The notes under the pieces were generated by a model. It ran no database searches and was not told where the DNA came from. It saw only the letters and a program-made list of their open reading frames with translations. Position numbers and translations under genes: made by a program. Below are positions 1 to 6,561 of a stretch of 6,561 nucleotides of DNA, one piece after another. How positions within the stretch are numbered: the stretch's first letter is position 1; the number at the start of each line of letters is the position of its first letter. The DNA lies in NCBI GenBank assembly GCA_021791235.1, contig JAJYXA010000385.1:1-6561 (forward strand). The letters run 5' to 3'. Origin of the DNA: Pseudomonadota bacterium. GTDB lineage: Bacteria; Pseudomonadota; Gammaproteobacteria; Burkholderiales; Thiobacillaceae.

Positions 1-1
1 G

Positions 2-781
2 GTCGATGCCATGCTCTCCGGCAACAGCATGGGCGAAGCCGGGCATCGTGTGGTGATCGAGAAATGCCTCATCGGCGAGGAAGCCAGCTTCATCGTCATG
101 GTCGACGGCGAGCATGTGCTGGCGCTCGCTTCCAGCCAGGACCACAAGCGCCTGGGCGACGGCGACACCGGCCCCAACACCGGCGGCATGGGCGCGTATT
201 CGCCGGCCCCGGTCGTCACGCCCGAGCTGCACGCGCGCATCATGCGCGAGGTCATCCACCCCACCGTCGAAGGCATGGCCGCCGACGGCATCCGCTATAC
301 CGGCTTTCTCTACGCCGGCATCATGGTCGGTGCGGACGGCGCACCCAGGGTGCTCGAATTCAACTGCCGCATGGGCGACCCGGAAACCCAGCCGATCATG
401 ATGCGGCTGAAATCCGATCTGGTGACCCTGGTGGAAGCGGCCGTCAACGGCCGGCTCGACCAGGTCGAAGCCGAATGGGACCGCCGCACCGCGCTCGCCG
501 TGGTGCTGGCGGCCGCCGGCTATCCGGACGCTCCGCAAAAAGGCGCCGTCCTCGGCGCGCTGCCCGCCGCGGCCGAGGACCTGCACGTGTTCCACGCCGG
601 CACCGCCGCGCGGGACGGCCGGACGGTGGTGAGCGGCGGCCGCGTGCTGGCGGTGACCGCGCTCGGCGACAGCGTGCGCATGGCGCAGAAACGCGCCTAC
701 GAAGCGGTGGCGGCCATCCACTTCGACGGCATGCAATATCGCCGCGACATCGGCTGGCGTGCGCTTGACCGGAAAAAGTGA
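2..781 (+). CDS. purD: Phosphoribosylamine--glycine ligase (GAR synthetase), 5'-truncated by window edge
   Basis: Cytosolic enzyme of de novo purine synthesis that joins phosphoribosylamine and glycine to give GAR, using ATP. The frame is open from base 2 and 259 codons are visible. The family is about 425 residues long, so the N-terminal ~40% (N domain and start of the ATP-grasp) lies upstream. An internal ATG at base 11 is not the true start, because homology runs up to the edge. Seen in order: the ATP-grasp stretch around EKCLIGEEASF, the family signature HKRLGDGDTGPNTGGMGAY (about bases 146-202), the metal/ATP-binding EFNCRMGDPETQP (about 356-394), and the C-terminal domain ending GWRA near the stop, as in E. 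coli PurD. The remembered E. coli sequence aligns nearly throughout without gaps. It is the first visible gene of a tight operon, and tsaC starts 9 bases after its TGA. Its stop codon lies within the first unit of a GTGAGG repeat. Identification is essentially certain. Confidence 0.97.
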   Translation, partial: VDAMLSGNSMGEAGHRVVIEKCLIGEEASFIVMVDGEHVLALASSQDHKRLGDGDTGPNTGGMGAYSPAPVVTPELHARIMREVIHPTVEGMAADGIRYTGFLYAGIMVGADGAPRVLEFNCRMGDPETQPIMMRLKSDLVTLVEAAVNGRLDQVEAEWDRRTALAVVLAAAGYPDAPQKGAVLGALPAAAEDLHVFHAGTAARDGRTVVSGGRVLAVTALGDSVRMAQKRAYEAVAAIHFDGMQYRRDIGWRALDRKK

Positions 782-803
782 GGGTGAGGCGTGAGGGGTG
801 AGG
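778..803 (+). repeat. Short GTGAGG direct repeat across the purD/tsaC junction
   Basis: Four perfect copies of GTGAGG begin at bases 778, 784, 791 and 798, with periods of 6, 7 and 7. The first contains the purD stop codon, the third supplies the GTG used as the tsaC start, and the fourth lies inside tsaC. The copies resemble GAGG-type ribosome binding sites, so the second (784-789) lies directly upstream of the start but closer than ideal. Whether the copy number varies between strains cannot be told from one sequence. Confidence 0.75.
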
Positions 804-1339
804 GGGCGGAACTGCGCGCGCACCTGCGGCGCGGCGACCTGATCGCCTACCCGACCGAATCCTGTTACGGGCTCGGCTGCGATCCGCGCAACGTCCGCGC
901 GCTGCAACGGCTCATCCGGCTGAAGGGCCGCAGCGCCGCCAAAGGCCTGCTCCTGATCGCCGACCGTTTCAAACGACTGAAACCCTTTGTTCGTCCCTTG
1001 AGCGCAGCTGAGCGGGGGCGGATGCAACGCAGCTGGCCCGGCCCCGTGACCTGGGTGGTGCCGGCGTCCGCCGCCTGCCCGGCCCTGCTCACCGGCGGGC
1101 GCCCCACGATTGCCGTGCGCGTCACCGCCCATCCCGGCGCTGCGCGGCTGTGCCGCAGCCTCGGCATGGCGCTGGTCTCCACCAGCGCCAACAAAAGCGG
1201 CCGGAAACCCGCCAAAACCGCGGCGGAATGCCGCAGAATATTCGGCGCGCGGGTGCGCGTGATCACCGGCCGCATCGGCACGCGCAAACGCCCATCCACC
1301 CTGATCGACTTAGCCACCGGAACGCTTCTTCGCCCCTGA
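791..1339 (+). CDS. tsaC: L-threonylcarbamoyladenylate synthase, TsaC/YrdC/Sua5 family
   Basis: Makes threonylcarbamoyl-AMP from threonine, bicarbonate and ATP. This is the first step of the t6A37 modification of ANN-decoding tRNAs; TsaB, TsaD and TsaE then transfer the group. The product is 182 residues, close to E. coli TsaC (190), so it is the short single-domain form without the Sua5 C-terminal domain. Seen: IAYPTE at 18-23, the KGR..AKGLLLI nucleotide-binding region at 45-56, WPGPVTWV at 82-89, AVRVTAHP at 108-115, and the STSAN signature at 130-134. The start is GTG 791: an in-frame TGA at 785-787 rules out anything further upstream, and only 17 residues precede the first conserved strand. 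The stop overlaps the hemF ATG (TGATG). In close relatives purD and hemF are often adjacent, so tsaC here appears to be an insertion into, or lineage-specific member of, the operon. YciO-like paralogues are less likely, given the close motif match to TsaC. Confidence 0.93.
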   Translation: MRGEGAELRAHLRRGDLIAYPTESCYGLGCDPRNVRALQRLIRLKGRSAAKGLLLIADRFKRLKPFVRPLSAAERGRMQRSWPGPVTWVVPASAACPALLTGGRPTIAVRVTAHPGAARLCRSLGMALVSTSANKSGRKPAKTAAECRRIFGARVRVITGRIGTRKRPSTLIDLATGTLLRP

Positions 1340-2265
1340 TGTCTGCCCCTACCTCCGTCACCGCCACGTTTGATACCAGCGCAGTCAAATCCTGGCTGCT
1401 CGACCTGCAGGCGCGCATCGTCGCCGCGCTCGAAGCCGCCGACGGCCTGCCCTTCCGCACCGACGCCTGGGAGCGCTCCGAAGGCGGCGGCGGCATCTCG
1501 CGGCTGATCGAGGAGGGCAAGGTGTTCGAGCGCGGCGGGGTGAACTTCTCGCACGTCACGGGGAGCCGGCTGCCGCCTTCGGCCAGCGCGCACCGGCCGG
1601 AACTCGCCGGACGGCGCTGGGAGGCGATGGGCGTCTCGCTGGTGCTGCACCCGAAGAATCCCTACGCGCCGACGGTGCACATGAACGTGCGCTGCTTCGT
1701 CGCGCTGAAGGACGGCGAGGCCCCGGTGTGGTGGTTCGGCGGCGGCATGGACCTCACGCCCTACTACGGCTTCGGGGAGGACGCGCGGCATTTCCACGCC
1801 ACCTGCAAGAACGCGCTCGATCCCTTCGGCGCCGGTCTGCACCCGCGCTTCAAGAACTGGTGCGACCGCTACTTCTTCCTCAAGCACCGCAACGAACCGC
1901 GCGGCATCGGCGGCGTGTTCTTCGACGACTTCGCAGAAGGCGGATTCGACCATGCGTTCGGCATGACGAAAAGCGTGGGCGATGCCTTCCTCACCGCCTA
2001 TCTGCCCATCCTCGAACGCCGCAAGGACACCGAATACGGCGAGCGCGAGCGCGATTTCCAGGCCTACCGGCGCGGGCGCTATGTCGAATTCAACCTGGTG
2101 TACGACCGCGGCACGCTGTTCGGCCTGCAGTCGGGCGGGCGCACCGAATCCATCCTGATGTCGCTGCCGCCGATCGTGAAATGGCGTTACGACTGGCACC
2201 CCGAGCCCGGCACGCCGGAAGCGGCGCTGACCAGCGATTTTCTGGCCGCGCGCGACTGGGTCTGA
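1339..2265 (+). CDS. hemF: Oxygen-dependent coproporphyrinogen III oxidase
   Basis: Cytosolic haem-pathway enzyme that uses O2 to decarboxylate two propionates of coproporphyrinogen III, giving protoporphyrinogen IX. The 308-residue product is close to E. coli HemF (299) and aligns end to end: AGGGG-like EGGGGISR at 48-55, GVNFSHV at 67-73, [15 protein letters not shown] at 81-91, PTVHMNVR at 111-118, [12 protein letters not shown] at 130-141, YFFLKHRNE at 178-186, GGVFFDDF at 191-198, and [16 protein letters not shown] from 244. His114 aligns with the conserved active-site His106 of E. coli. The ATG at 1339 is chosen because it gives the family N-terminus and shares its A with the tsaC TGA. 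The frame stays open upstream but only as out-of-frame tsaC sequence. There is no clear Shine-Dalgarno, which fits translational coupling to tsaC. The next gene starts one base after the stop. The presence of HemF implies haem synthesis under aerobic or microaerobic conditions; an anaerobic HemN/HemZ elsewhere cannot be excluded. Confidence 0.98.
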   Translation: MSAPTSVTATFDTSAVKSWLLDLQARIVAALEAADGLPFRTDAWERSEGGGGISRLIEEGKVFERGGVNFSHVTGSRLPPSASAHRPELAGRRWEAMGVSLVLHPKNPYAPTVHMNVRCFVALKDGEAPVWWFGGGMDLTPYYGFGEDARHFHATCKNALDPFGAGLHPRFKNWCDRYFFLKHRNEPRGIGGVFFDDFAEGGFDHAFGMTKSVGDAFLTAYLPILERRKDTEYGERERDFQAYRRGRYVEFNLVYDRGTLFGLQSGGRTESILMSLPPIVKWRYDWHPEPGTPEAALTSDFLAARDWV

Positions 2266-2266
2266 C

Positions 2267-5200
2267 GTGCACAAGGTTCCGCGCCGCATCCTGATCGGCT
2301 TCGCCATCCTGCTGCTGACTCTCGGCCTGGCCGGGCTCATCGCCTGGGAACTGCTGTCGTCGGCGCTGGAAGCGAAATACCTCGCCAGGACCGCGCAGAA
2401 GATGACCTGGCAAATCCGGCCGGGGCCATCGGAACGCATCCGCTATCCCGGCCAGGGTCCGTACGACGTGCGCCTCGGCTACAGCAAGCTGCCGGGCTAT
2501 CTGGCGCGCCTCGGCAAGGCCGGCTGGCAGATCGACCGGCAGGCCAGAATCAGCATCCAGATGGCGCGGGCGGCCGACCTCGGCCTGTTCCTGCCGTATC
2601 ACGAAAAGGACCAGGCCGGCCTGAACCTGCTCGATAGCGACGGCAAGCTGCTGTACCAGAGGCTGCATCCGACGCGGGTATACGACCGCTTTGAAGACAT
2701 TCCCAGGGTGCTGGTCGATGCCCTGCTCTACATCGAGAACCGCGAACTGCTGACCGAGCAGTTCCCCACCCGCAATCCGGCGGTGGAATGGGACCGGCTG
2801 GCGCAGGCCCTGCTCGAAAAAGGCATCAGCCTGATCGACACCAATCGCAATGTGCCGGGCGGCAGCACCCTGCCGACGCAGATCGAGAAATATCGCCATT
2901 CGCCCGAAGGGCTGACTTCCAGCATGGGCGAAAAGCTGCGCCAGATGGGCACCGCCAGCCTGCGTGCCTATCTCGACGGCCCCAACACGCTGCCGATGCG
3001 GAAGAAAACGGTGATGGCCTACCTCAATACCGTGCCATTGGCGGCAGCGCCGCGCTTCGGCGAGGTCAACGGTATCGGCGACGGCCTGTGGGCCTGGTAT
3101 GGCTTGGACTTTGCCGAGGTCAACCGCATCCTGAAGGGCACAGGCACCCTGAAGCATCCTGAAAGGCATATGGGCACAGGCACCCCGGAAAAACCGAAAG
3201 CGTCGCGCGGCAAGGACGCCGCCTATGCCCTAAAGGGCTCCGATCCACTGCGCGCCAAAGTCCCGCGGGGCGGGATGGAATCGTATGCCAGCGCGCTGAA
3301 GCACGCGCTGTCGCTCATCGTCGCCGAGCGTCGCCCGTCGTATTACCTCGCTGCCAATCGCAAGGCGCTCGACGCGCTGACCGACGACCACCTCGATCTG
3401 CTGGCCAATGCCGGACTGATTTCGCGCGGATTGGCCGACCAGGCCAAGCAGGTCAAGCTGCGCGCGACCAGTCAGCGCATCGATCCGCCGCCGCCGCGCT
3501 TCGTCGACCAGAAGGCCGCCAATGCGCAGCGCATCCGCGTCGCCCGCCTGCTCGGCGAAGCGCGCCTGTACGATCTCGACCGGCTCGATCTCAAGGTCGA
3601 CACCACCATCAAGCAGCCGGCGCAGAAAATCGTCAGTCGCTACCTGCAAAGCCTGGCCAGGCCGGAAGCCGCTGCCGCGTCGGGGCTGATCGGGCATCGC
3701 CTGCTGCAGCCGGGCAACCCGCTGGCGAGCGTGATCTACAGCTTCACCCTGTACGAAAAAACCGCGCGCGGCAACCTGCTGCGCATCCAGGCCGACAACC
3801 TCGACCAGCCGTTCGACATCAACAGCCAGGCGCGGCTGGATCTCGGCTCCACCGCCAAGCTGCGCACCCTGGTCACCTATCTGGAAATCATCGCGCGGCT
3901 GCATGCCGAATACCGCCTGCTCGACGCCGCCACGTTGCAGCAGAAAGCGCAGCCGCAACGCGACGTGCTGGCGCAGTGGGTGGCCACGCGGCTTGTCGGG
4001 AACCGCGACGAAACGCTGGCCGCCACCCTCGACGCGGCGATGGGCCGCCCCTATTCCGCCGCGCCGGAAACCTTCTTCACCGGCGGCGGCCTGCACAACT
4101 TCGCCAACTTCGACCCCAAGGACAACGGGCGCGTGATGGACGTGTGGGAGGCCACGCGCAACTCGGTCAACCTGGTGTACATCCGCATCATGCGCGACAT
4201 CGTCCGTCATTACGCCAGCAGCACCCCGGGGGCGGCGGCGCGCATCCTGGACGACGCCACCAACCCGCTGCGGGAAACCTACCTCGCCCGTTTCGTCGAC
4301 CAGGAAGGCCGCGTCTTCATCAACCGGTTCTACCAGCGACACAAGAAACTCACGCCGGCGCAGATGGCGGAAGACCTGTACGCGCGCACCCGCCTCAACC
4401 CGCGCCGTTTCTCCGCAGTGTTCCGCTACCTGGAACCGCAGGCCGATTTCAAGACCTACGTCGCCGCGCTGCACAAACAGGTGCCCGCCAGCGCCAGCCT
4501 GAGCCAGAAAACGCTCGAATCGCATTATCGAACCCATGCGCCCGATGCCTACAGCCTGGCCGACCGCGGTTACGTGACGCAGATTCATCCGCTGGAACTG
4601 TGGGTGGTCAAAACCCTGCGCGCCGCGCCGAAAACCGACCTCAAGACCCTGTACGAATCCGGCACCGGGGTGCGCCTCGAAGTCTACGACTGGCTGTTCA
4701 AGACCAGCCGCAAGAATGCGCAGGACATCCGCATCCAGAGCCTGCTCGAAGTCGAAGCCTTCGACGGCCTGCTGCGCGACTGGAAACGCCTGGGCTACCC
4801 GTTCGACACCGTCACGCCGTCCTACGCCACGGCGATCGGCAGCTCCGGCGACCGTCCCGCCGCGCTGGCCGAACTGATGAGCATCCTGGTCAACGACGGC
4901 GTACGCGCGCCGATGGTGAGTCTCACCGGCCTGCACTTCGCCGCCGACACGCCGTACGACACCCGCCTGTCGATCAAGCCGGCCAAGGGCGAACGCCTGA
5001 TGCCAGTCGAAGTCGCGCAAACCGTGCGCCGTGCGCTGGCCAGGGTGGTGGAGCAAGGAACGGCCGCGCGTCTCGCCGGCGCGCTCAAGGATCCGGCCGG
5101 GCAGCCGCTCGTCATCGGCGGCAAGACCGGCACCGGCGACAACCGCTTCGAGCGCTACGGCCGTGGCGGCCAGCTGCTGGAATCGCGCGTGGTCAACCGC

Positions 5201-5596
5201 ACCGCCACCTTCGTGTTCTATCTGGGCGACCGTTACTTCGGCACGCTCACGGCGCTGGTGCCGGGCGAACAGGCCGGCCAGTTCGGCTTCACCAGTTCGC
5301 TCACCGCGCAGATCCTGAAAACCCTGCTGCCAGCTTTGCAGCCGCATCTGTACCCGGAGCCGCCGGCACCGCCCAGGCCGGCGGCCGCAGCCGAAGTGCC
5401 CCCGGCTGCACCGCAGCCGGTCGCGCCGGCACCGGCGCCGCGCGCCCCGGTGAAAGAAAAACCCGACGGCGCCACCAGCCAGGCCGATCCGCCGGTCAAG
5501 CAGCCGGAGCCGATCCAGGGCGGCTTCCCCGAGGACCTTGAACCCAGCGTGGTGCTGCCGGTGCCGGTCGCGCCGCCCGTGACCACGACGCCGTGA
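2267..5596 (+). CDS. Large divergent class A penicillin-binding protein (GT51 glycosyltransferase plus transpeptidase homologue)
   Basis: An inner-membrane-anchored periplasmic protein of 1109 residues, related to bifunctional peptidoglycan synthases (PBP1 type, usually 750-900). Residues 8-30 form one hydrophobic signal anchor after Arg6-Arg7, which supports the GTG start one base after hemF. A GT51-like domain spans about 120-290: motif 1 is reduced to IENREL with Glu157 kept, motif 2 is GGSTLPTQ (198-205), and motif 3 is RQMGT (225-229), where Thr229 replaces the usual second Glu. A Leu-rich linker and a short duplicated insert lie near 288-335. The transpeptidase region has Ser528-Thr-Ala-Lys531 (SxxK), Ser633-Val-Asn635 (SxN) and Lys953-Thr-Gly955 (KTG), so all three penicillin-binding motifs are present. 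The spacing between them is long, with an inserted helical-looking segment at about 660-840. Residues ~1030-1109 are Pro/Ala-rich. There are no cysteines in the whole protein. Transpeptidase activity is likely; glycosyltransferase activity is doubtful. The specific family name and partner are not recognised, so no symbol is given. Confidence 0.85.
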   Translation: MHKVPRRILIGFAILLLTLGLAGLIAWELLSSALEAKYLARTAQKMTWQIRPGPSERIRYPGQGPYDVRLGYSKLPGYLARLGKAGWQIDRQARISIQMARAADLGLFLPYHEKDQAGLNLLDSDGKLLYQRLHPTRVYDRFEDIPRVLVDALLYIENRELLTEQFPTRNPAVEWDRLAQALLEKGISLIDTNRNVPGGSTLPTQIEKYRHSPEGLTSSMGEKLRQMGTASLRAYLDGPNTLPMRKKTVMAYLNTVPLAAAPRFGEVNGIGDGLWAWYGLDFAEVNRILKGTGTLKHPERHMGTGTPEKPKASRGKDAAYALKGSDPLRAKVPRGGMESYASALKHALSLIVAERRPSYYLAANRKALDALTDDHLDLLANAGLISRGLADQAKQVKLRATSQRIDPPPPRFVDQKAANAQRIRVARLLGEARLYDLDRLDLKVDTTIKQPAQKIVSRYLQSLARPEAAAASGLIGHRLLQPGNPLASVIYSFTLYEKTARGNLLRIQADNLDQPFDINSQARLDLGSTAKLRTLVTYLEIIARLHAEYRLLDAATLQQKAQPQRDVLAQWVATRLVGNRDETLAATLDAAMGRPYSAAPETFFTGGGLHNFANFDPKDNGRVMDVWEATRNSVNLVYIRIMRDIVRHYASSTPGAAARILDDATNPLRETYLARFVDQEGRVFINRFYQRHKKLTPAQMAEDLYARTRLNPRRFSAVFRYLEPQADFKTYVAALHKQVPASASLSQKTLESHYRTHAPDAYSLADRGYVTQIHPLELWVVKTLRAAPKTDLKTLYESGTGVRLEVYDWLFKTSRKNAQDIRIQSLLEVEAFDGLLRDWKRLGYPFDTVTPSYATAIGSSGDRPAALAELMSILVNDGVRAPMVSLTGLHFAADTPYDTRLSIKPAKGERLMPVEVAQTVRRALARVVEQGTAARLAGALKDPAGQPLVIGGKTGTGDNRFERYGRGGQLLESRVVNRTATFVFYLGDRYFGTLTALVPGEQAGQFGFTSSLTAQILKTLLPALQPHLYPEPPAPPRPAAAAEVPPAAPQPVAPAPAPRAPVKEKPDGATSQADPPVKQPEPIQGGFPEDLEPSVVLPVPVAPPVTTTP
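3126..3185 (+). repeat. Imperfect short duplication inside the PBP gene
   Basis: The 14-mer GGGCACAGGCACCC occurs at 3136-3149 and again at 3172-3185 (36 bases apart, in frame). Just before each copy sits GCATCCTGAA, at 3126-3135 and 3154-3163. The two halves are therefore a partial tandem duplication, with about eight extra bases in the second unit. In the protein this gives two GTGT boxes (291-294 and 303-306) with a Lys/His/Glu/Pro-rich linker. The reading frame is kept. Confidence 0.8.
5356..5593 (+). other. Pro/Ala-rich low-complexity C-terminal tail of the PBP homologue
   Basis: From about residue 1031 to 1109 the protein is mostly Pro, Ala and Val with scattered charges (PEPPAPP, VAPAPAPRAP, a KEKPDG patch). 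It lies after the last transpeptidase strands and has no recognisable fold. Extended Pro-rich tails in periplasmic envelope proteins commonly act as flexible spacers or protein-binding segments; that role here is inference. The codons are strongly GC-biased and repetitive (CCGGCACC-type words). Confidence 0.7.
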
Positions 5597-5605
5597 ACCC
5601 GAGGC

Positions 5606-5633
5606 TTGGGATCGCGCTCAAATCGGATATGCT
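5606..5633 (+). promoter_or_regulatory. Possible sigma-70-type promoter for the sensor kinase gene
   Basis: In the 65-base gap after the PBP gene, TTGGGA (5606-5611, 4 of 6 to the -35 consensus) is followed after 16 bases by TATGCT (5628-5633, 4 of 6 to the -10 consensus). The stretch is locally less GC-rich than its surroundings. Transcription would start near 5640, giving a leader of about 20 bases before the ATG at 5662. No operator-like inverted repeat is evident. Both hexamers are only moderate matches, so this is tentative. Confidence 0.35.
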
Positions 5634-5661
5634 GAAAAGCAGCCCCATCCACCCCCGTGCC

Positions 5662-6561
5662 ATGAAAGACAACATCCACCCCCTGATCCAGCACGCCCCG
5701 CCCGACTCGGGCAACGTCAGCATCCCGGCGTTGCGGGTGCTGTCGGAAATCACCACCAGCCTGTCGACCGATTCCAACGTCGAACAGCTGCTGGGACGCT
5801 TCCTGTCGACCATGATCCGCCTGGCCGGGGCGCAGGCCGGCGCGGTGCGCGTCATCACCGACGACCGCACCCATCTGCGGCTGATCGGCTCGGTCGGCCT
5901 GCCGGCCCACCTGGTCGAGCACGAGGCACTCGTCAGCGTCGATTGCGGCGTGTGCGGCAAGGCGGCGCGCGAAGTCACGGTGAGCAGCTGGAACAACGTC
6001 GCCTTCTGCAAGCGCCAGGCCGACGACGCCTATTTCAGCGACACCTGCAACAGCGTGGTGGCGGTGCCGCTGATGCACAAGAACCAGGTGATGGGCGTCT
6101 ACAACCTGTTCCTGGAAGAAGGCCGCAGCGTCCCCGAAGACGTGCGCCTCCTGTTCCGCTCGATCAGCGAGCACCTCGGCATCGCGCTGGAAAACGCGCG
6201 GCTCACCCGCGAGAACATGCGCATCTCGCTGATGAACGAGCGCCAGATGCTGGCCAACCAGATCCACGATTCGCTGGCGCAGACGCTGGCCTACGCCAAG
6301 ATGCGGCTGACCGTATTGAGCGACGCGATGCGCCACGAGGACTACCCCAAGGCCAACCGCTACCTCGGCGACGTCGAGGAAGCGGTCGACCTCGCCTACG
6401 CCGACCTGCGCGACCTCATCACCCAGTACCGCGACCGCATCAACCCGCGCGGCCTGGTGCCGGCGATCCAGGAACTCGCCAAGAGCTTCCGCAAGAAGGC
6501 CAATGCCGACGTCGACTTCCTCAACCTGGTGCAGGACGTTTCGCTGTCGCCCGACGAGGAA
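5662..6561 (+). CDS. Cytosolic GAF-domain sensor histidine kinase, NarL/NarX-UhpB (HisKA_3) type, 3'-truncated by window edge
   Basis: Sensor half of a two-component system. The first 300 residues are present, the frame is open to the last base, and no stop is seen. No membrane segment or signal peptide is visible, so it senses an internal cue. A GAF domain covers about residues 24-180, ending VVAVPLMHKNQVMGVYNLF and the helix SEHLGIALENARL. It carries Cys95-x2-Cys98, Cys116 and Cys129. A coiled linker leads to the HisKA_3 dimerisation/phosphoacceptor helix with IHDSLAQTLAYAKMRL, where His202 is the likely phosphorylation site. The sequence then enters the region before the ATPase domain (RGLVPAIQELA), and the catalytic ATPase domain itself is cut off. 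Starts: ATG 5662 is chosen. In-frame ATG 5629 overlaps the putative -10 box, and GTG 5593 would overlap the PBP stop (GTGA). None has a good Shine-Dalgarno. A NarL-type response regulator would be expected just downstream, outside the window. The signal is unknown; redox, oxygen, NO or nitrate-related cues are plausible. Confidence 0.88.
   Translation, partial: MKDNIHPLIQHAPPDSGNVSIPALRVLSEITTSLSTDSNVEQLLGRFLSTMIRLAGAQAGAVRVITDDRTHLRLIGSVGLPAHLVEHEALVSVDCGVCGKAAREVTVSSWNNVAFCKRQADDAYFSDTCNSVVAVPLMHKNQVMGVYNLFLEEGRSVPEDVRLLFRSISEHLGIALENARLTRENMRISLMNERQMLANQIHDSLAQTLAYAKMRLTVLSDAMRHEDYPKANRYLGDVEEAVDLAYADLRDLITQYRDRINPRGLVPAIQELAKSFRKKANADVDFLNLVQDVSLSPDEE

Noticed and set aside
1150..1338. 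N-terminal extension of hemF upstream of ATG 1339
   Set aside because: The frame is open but lies out of frame over conserved tsaC codons (including STSAN), and E. coli-like HemF begins near the ATG at 1339.
865..2439. A 524-codon open frame on the minus strand opposite tsaC and hemF
   Set aside because: It spans the whole hemF gene and most of tsaC, both with unmistakable family identity, and its composition is that of an antisense shadow.
3230..5347. A 705-codon open frame on the minus strand opposite the PBP gene
   Set aside because: It mirrors the GC-rich codon pattern of the + strand gene, is rich in Arg, Gly, Gln and Val without recognisable motifs, and lies opposite a protein with clear anchor, GT51 and transpeptidase motifs.
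5597..5661. Rho-independent terminator after the PBP gene
   Set aside because: Only a very short CCC/GGG pairing around 5598-5610 is possible, and no T-run follows.
5233..6336. A 367-codon minus-strand open frame across the PBP tail and the kinase gene
   Set aside because: Its C-terminal part is a Gly/Ala/Thr low-complexity mirror of the Pro/Ala tail, and the rest is opposite conserved GAF and HisKA_3 sequence.
1..6561. CRISPR array, tRNA, insertion sequence or phage/defence module
   Set aside because: No regularly spaced repeats, cloverleaf, terminal inverted repeats, transposase or defence-type genes were seen; coding sequence fills almost the whole window.

Overview
The window is dense, very GC-rich bacterial chromosome. 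All five genes lie on the + strand with almost no spacer. GC-ending codons, the purD–hemF neighbourhood and strong resemblance to proteobacterial versions of the proteins suggest a betaproteobacterium of the Rhodocyclales/Nitrosomonadales/Thiobacillus kind. The genus is inference. An oxygen-dependent coproporphyrinogen oxidase means the organism can make haem aerobically.

Layout: (1) 2-781, the C-terminal part of purD (purine synthesis), cut by the window edge. (2) 791-1339, tsaC, the threonylcarbamoyl-AMP synthase for the tRNA t6A modification. (3) 1339-2265, hemF, aerobic coproporphyrinogen III oxidase, overlapping the tsaC stop by one base. (4) 2267-5596, an unusually large (1109 aa) membrane-anchored class A penicillin-binding-protein homologue with a degenerate glycosyltransferase half, an expanded transpeptidase half and a Pro/Ala-rich tail. 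(5) 5662 to the window end, the N-terminal 300 residues of a soluble GAF-domain NarL-family sensor histidine kinase with four cysteines in the GAF domain.

Genes 1-4 are spaced 9, -1 and 1 bases apart and very probably form one translationally coupled operon joining purine, tRNA, haem and cell-wall functions. These are housekeeping jobs that share expression rather than one pathway. The kinase follows a 65-base gap holding a possible sigma-70-type promoter, so it may be its own transcription unit. No tRNA, rRNA, CRISPR array, insertion sequence or convincing terminator was seen. The window is mostly ordinary core genome. The points worth a second look are the atypical PBP, with its altered catalytic motif, inserted segments and a local duplication, the four-cysteine sensor, and a short GTGAGG repeat across the purD/tsaC junction.
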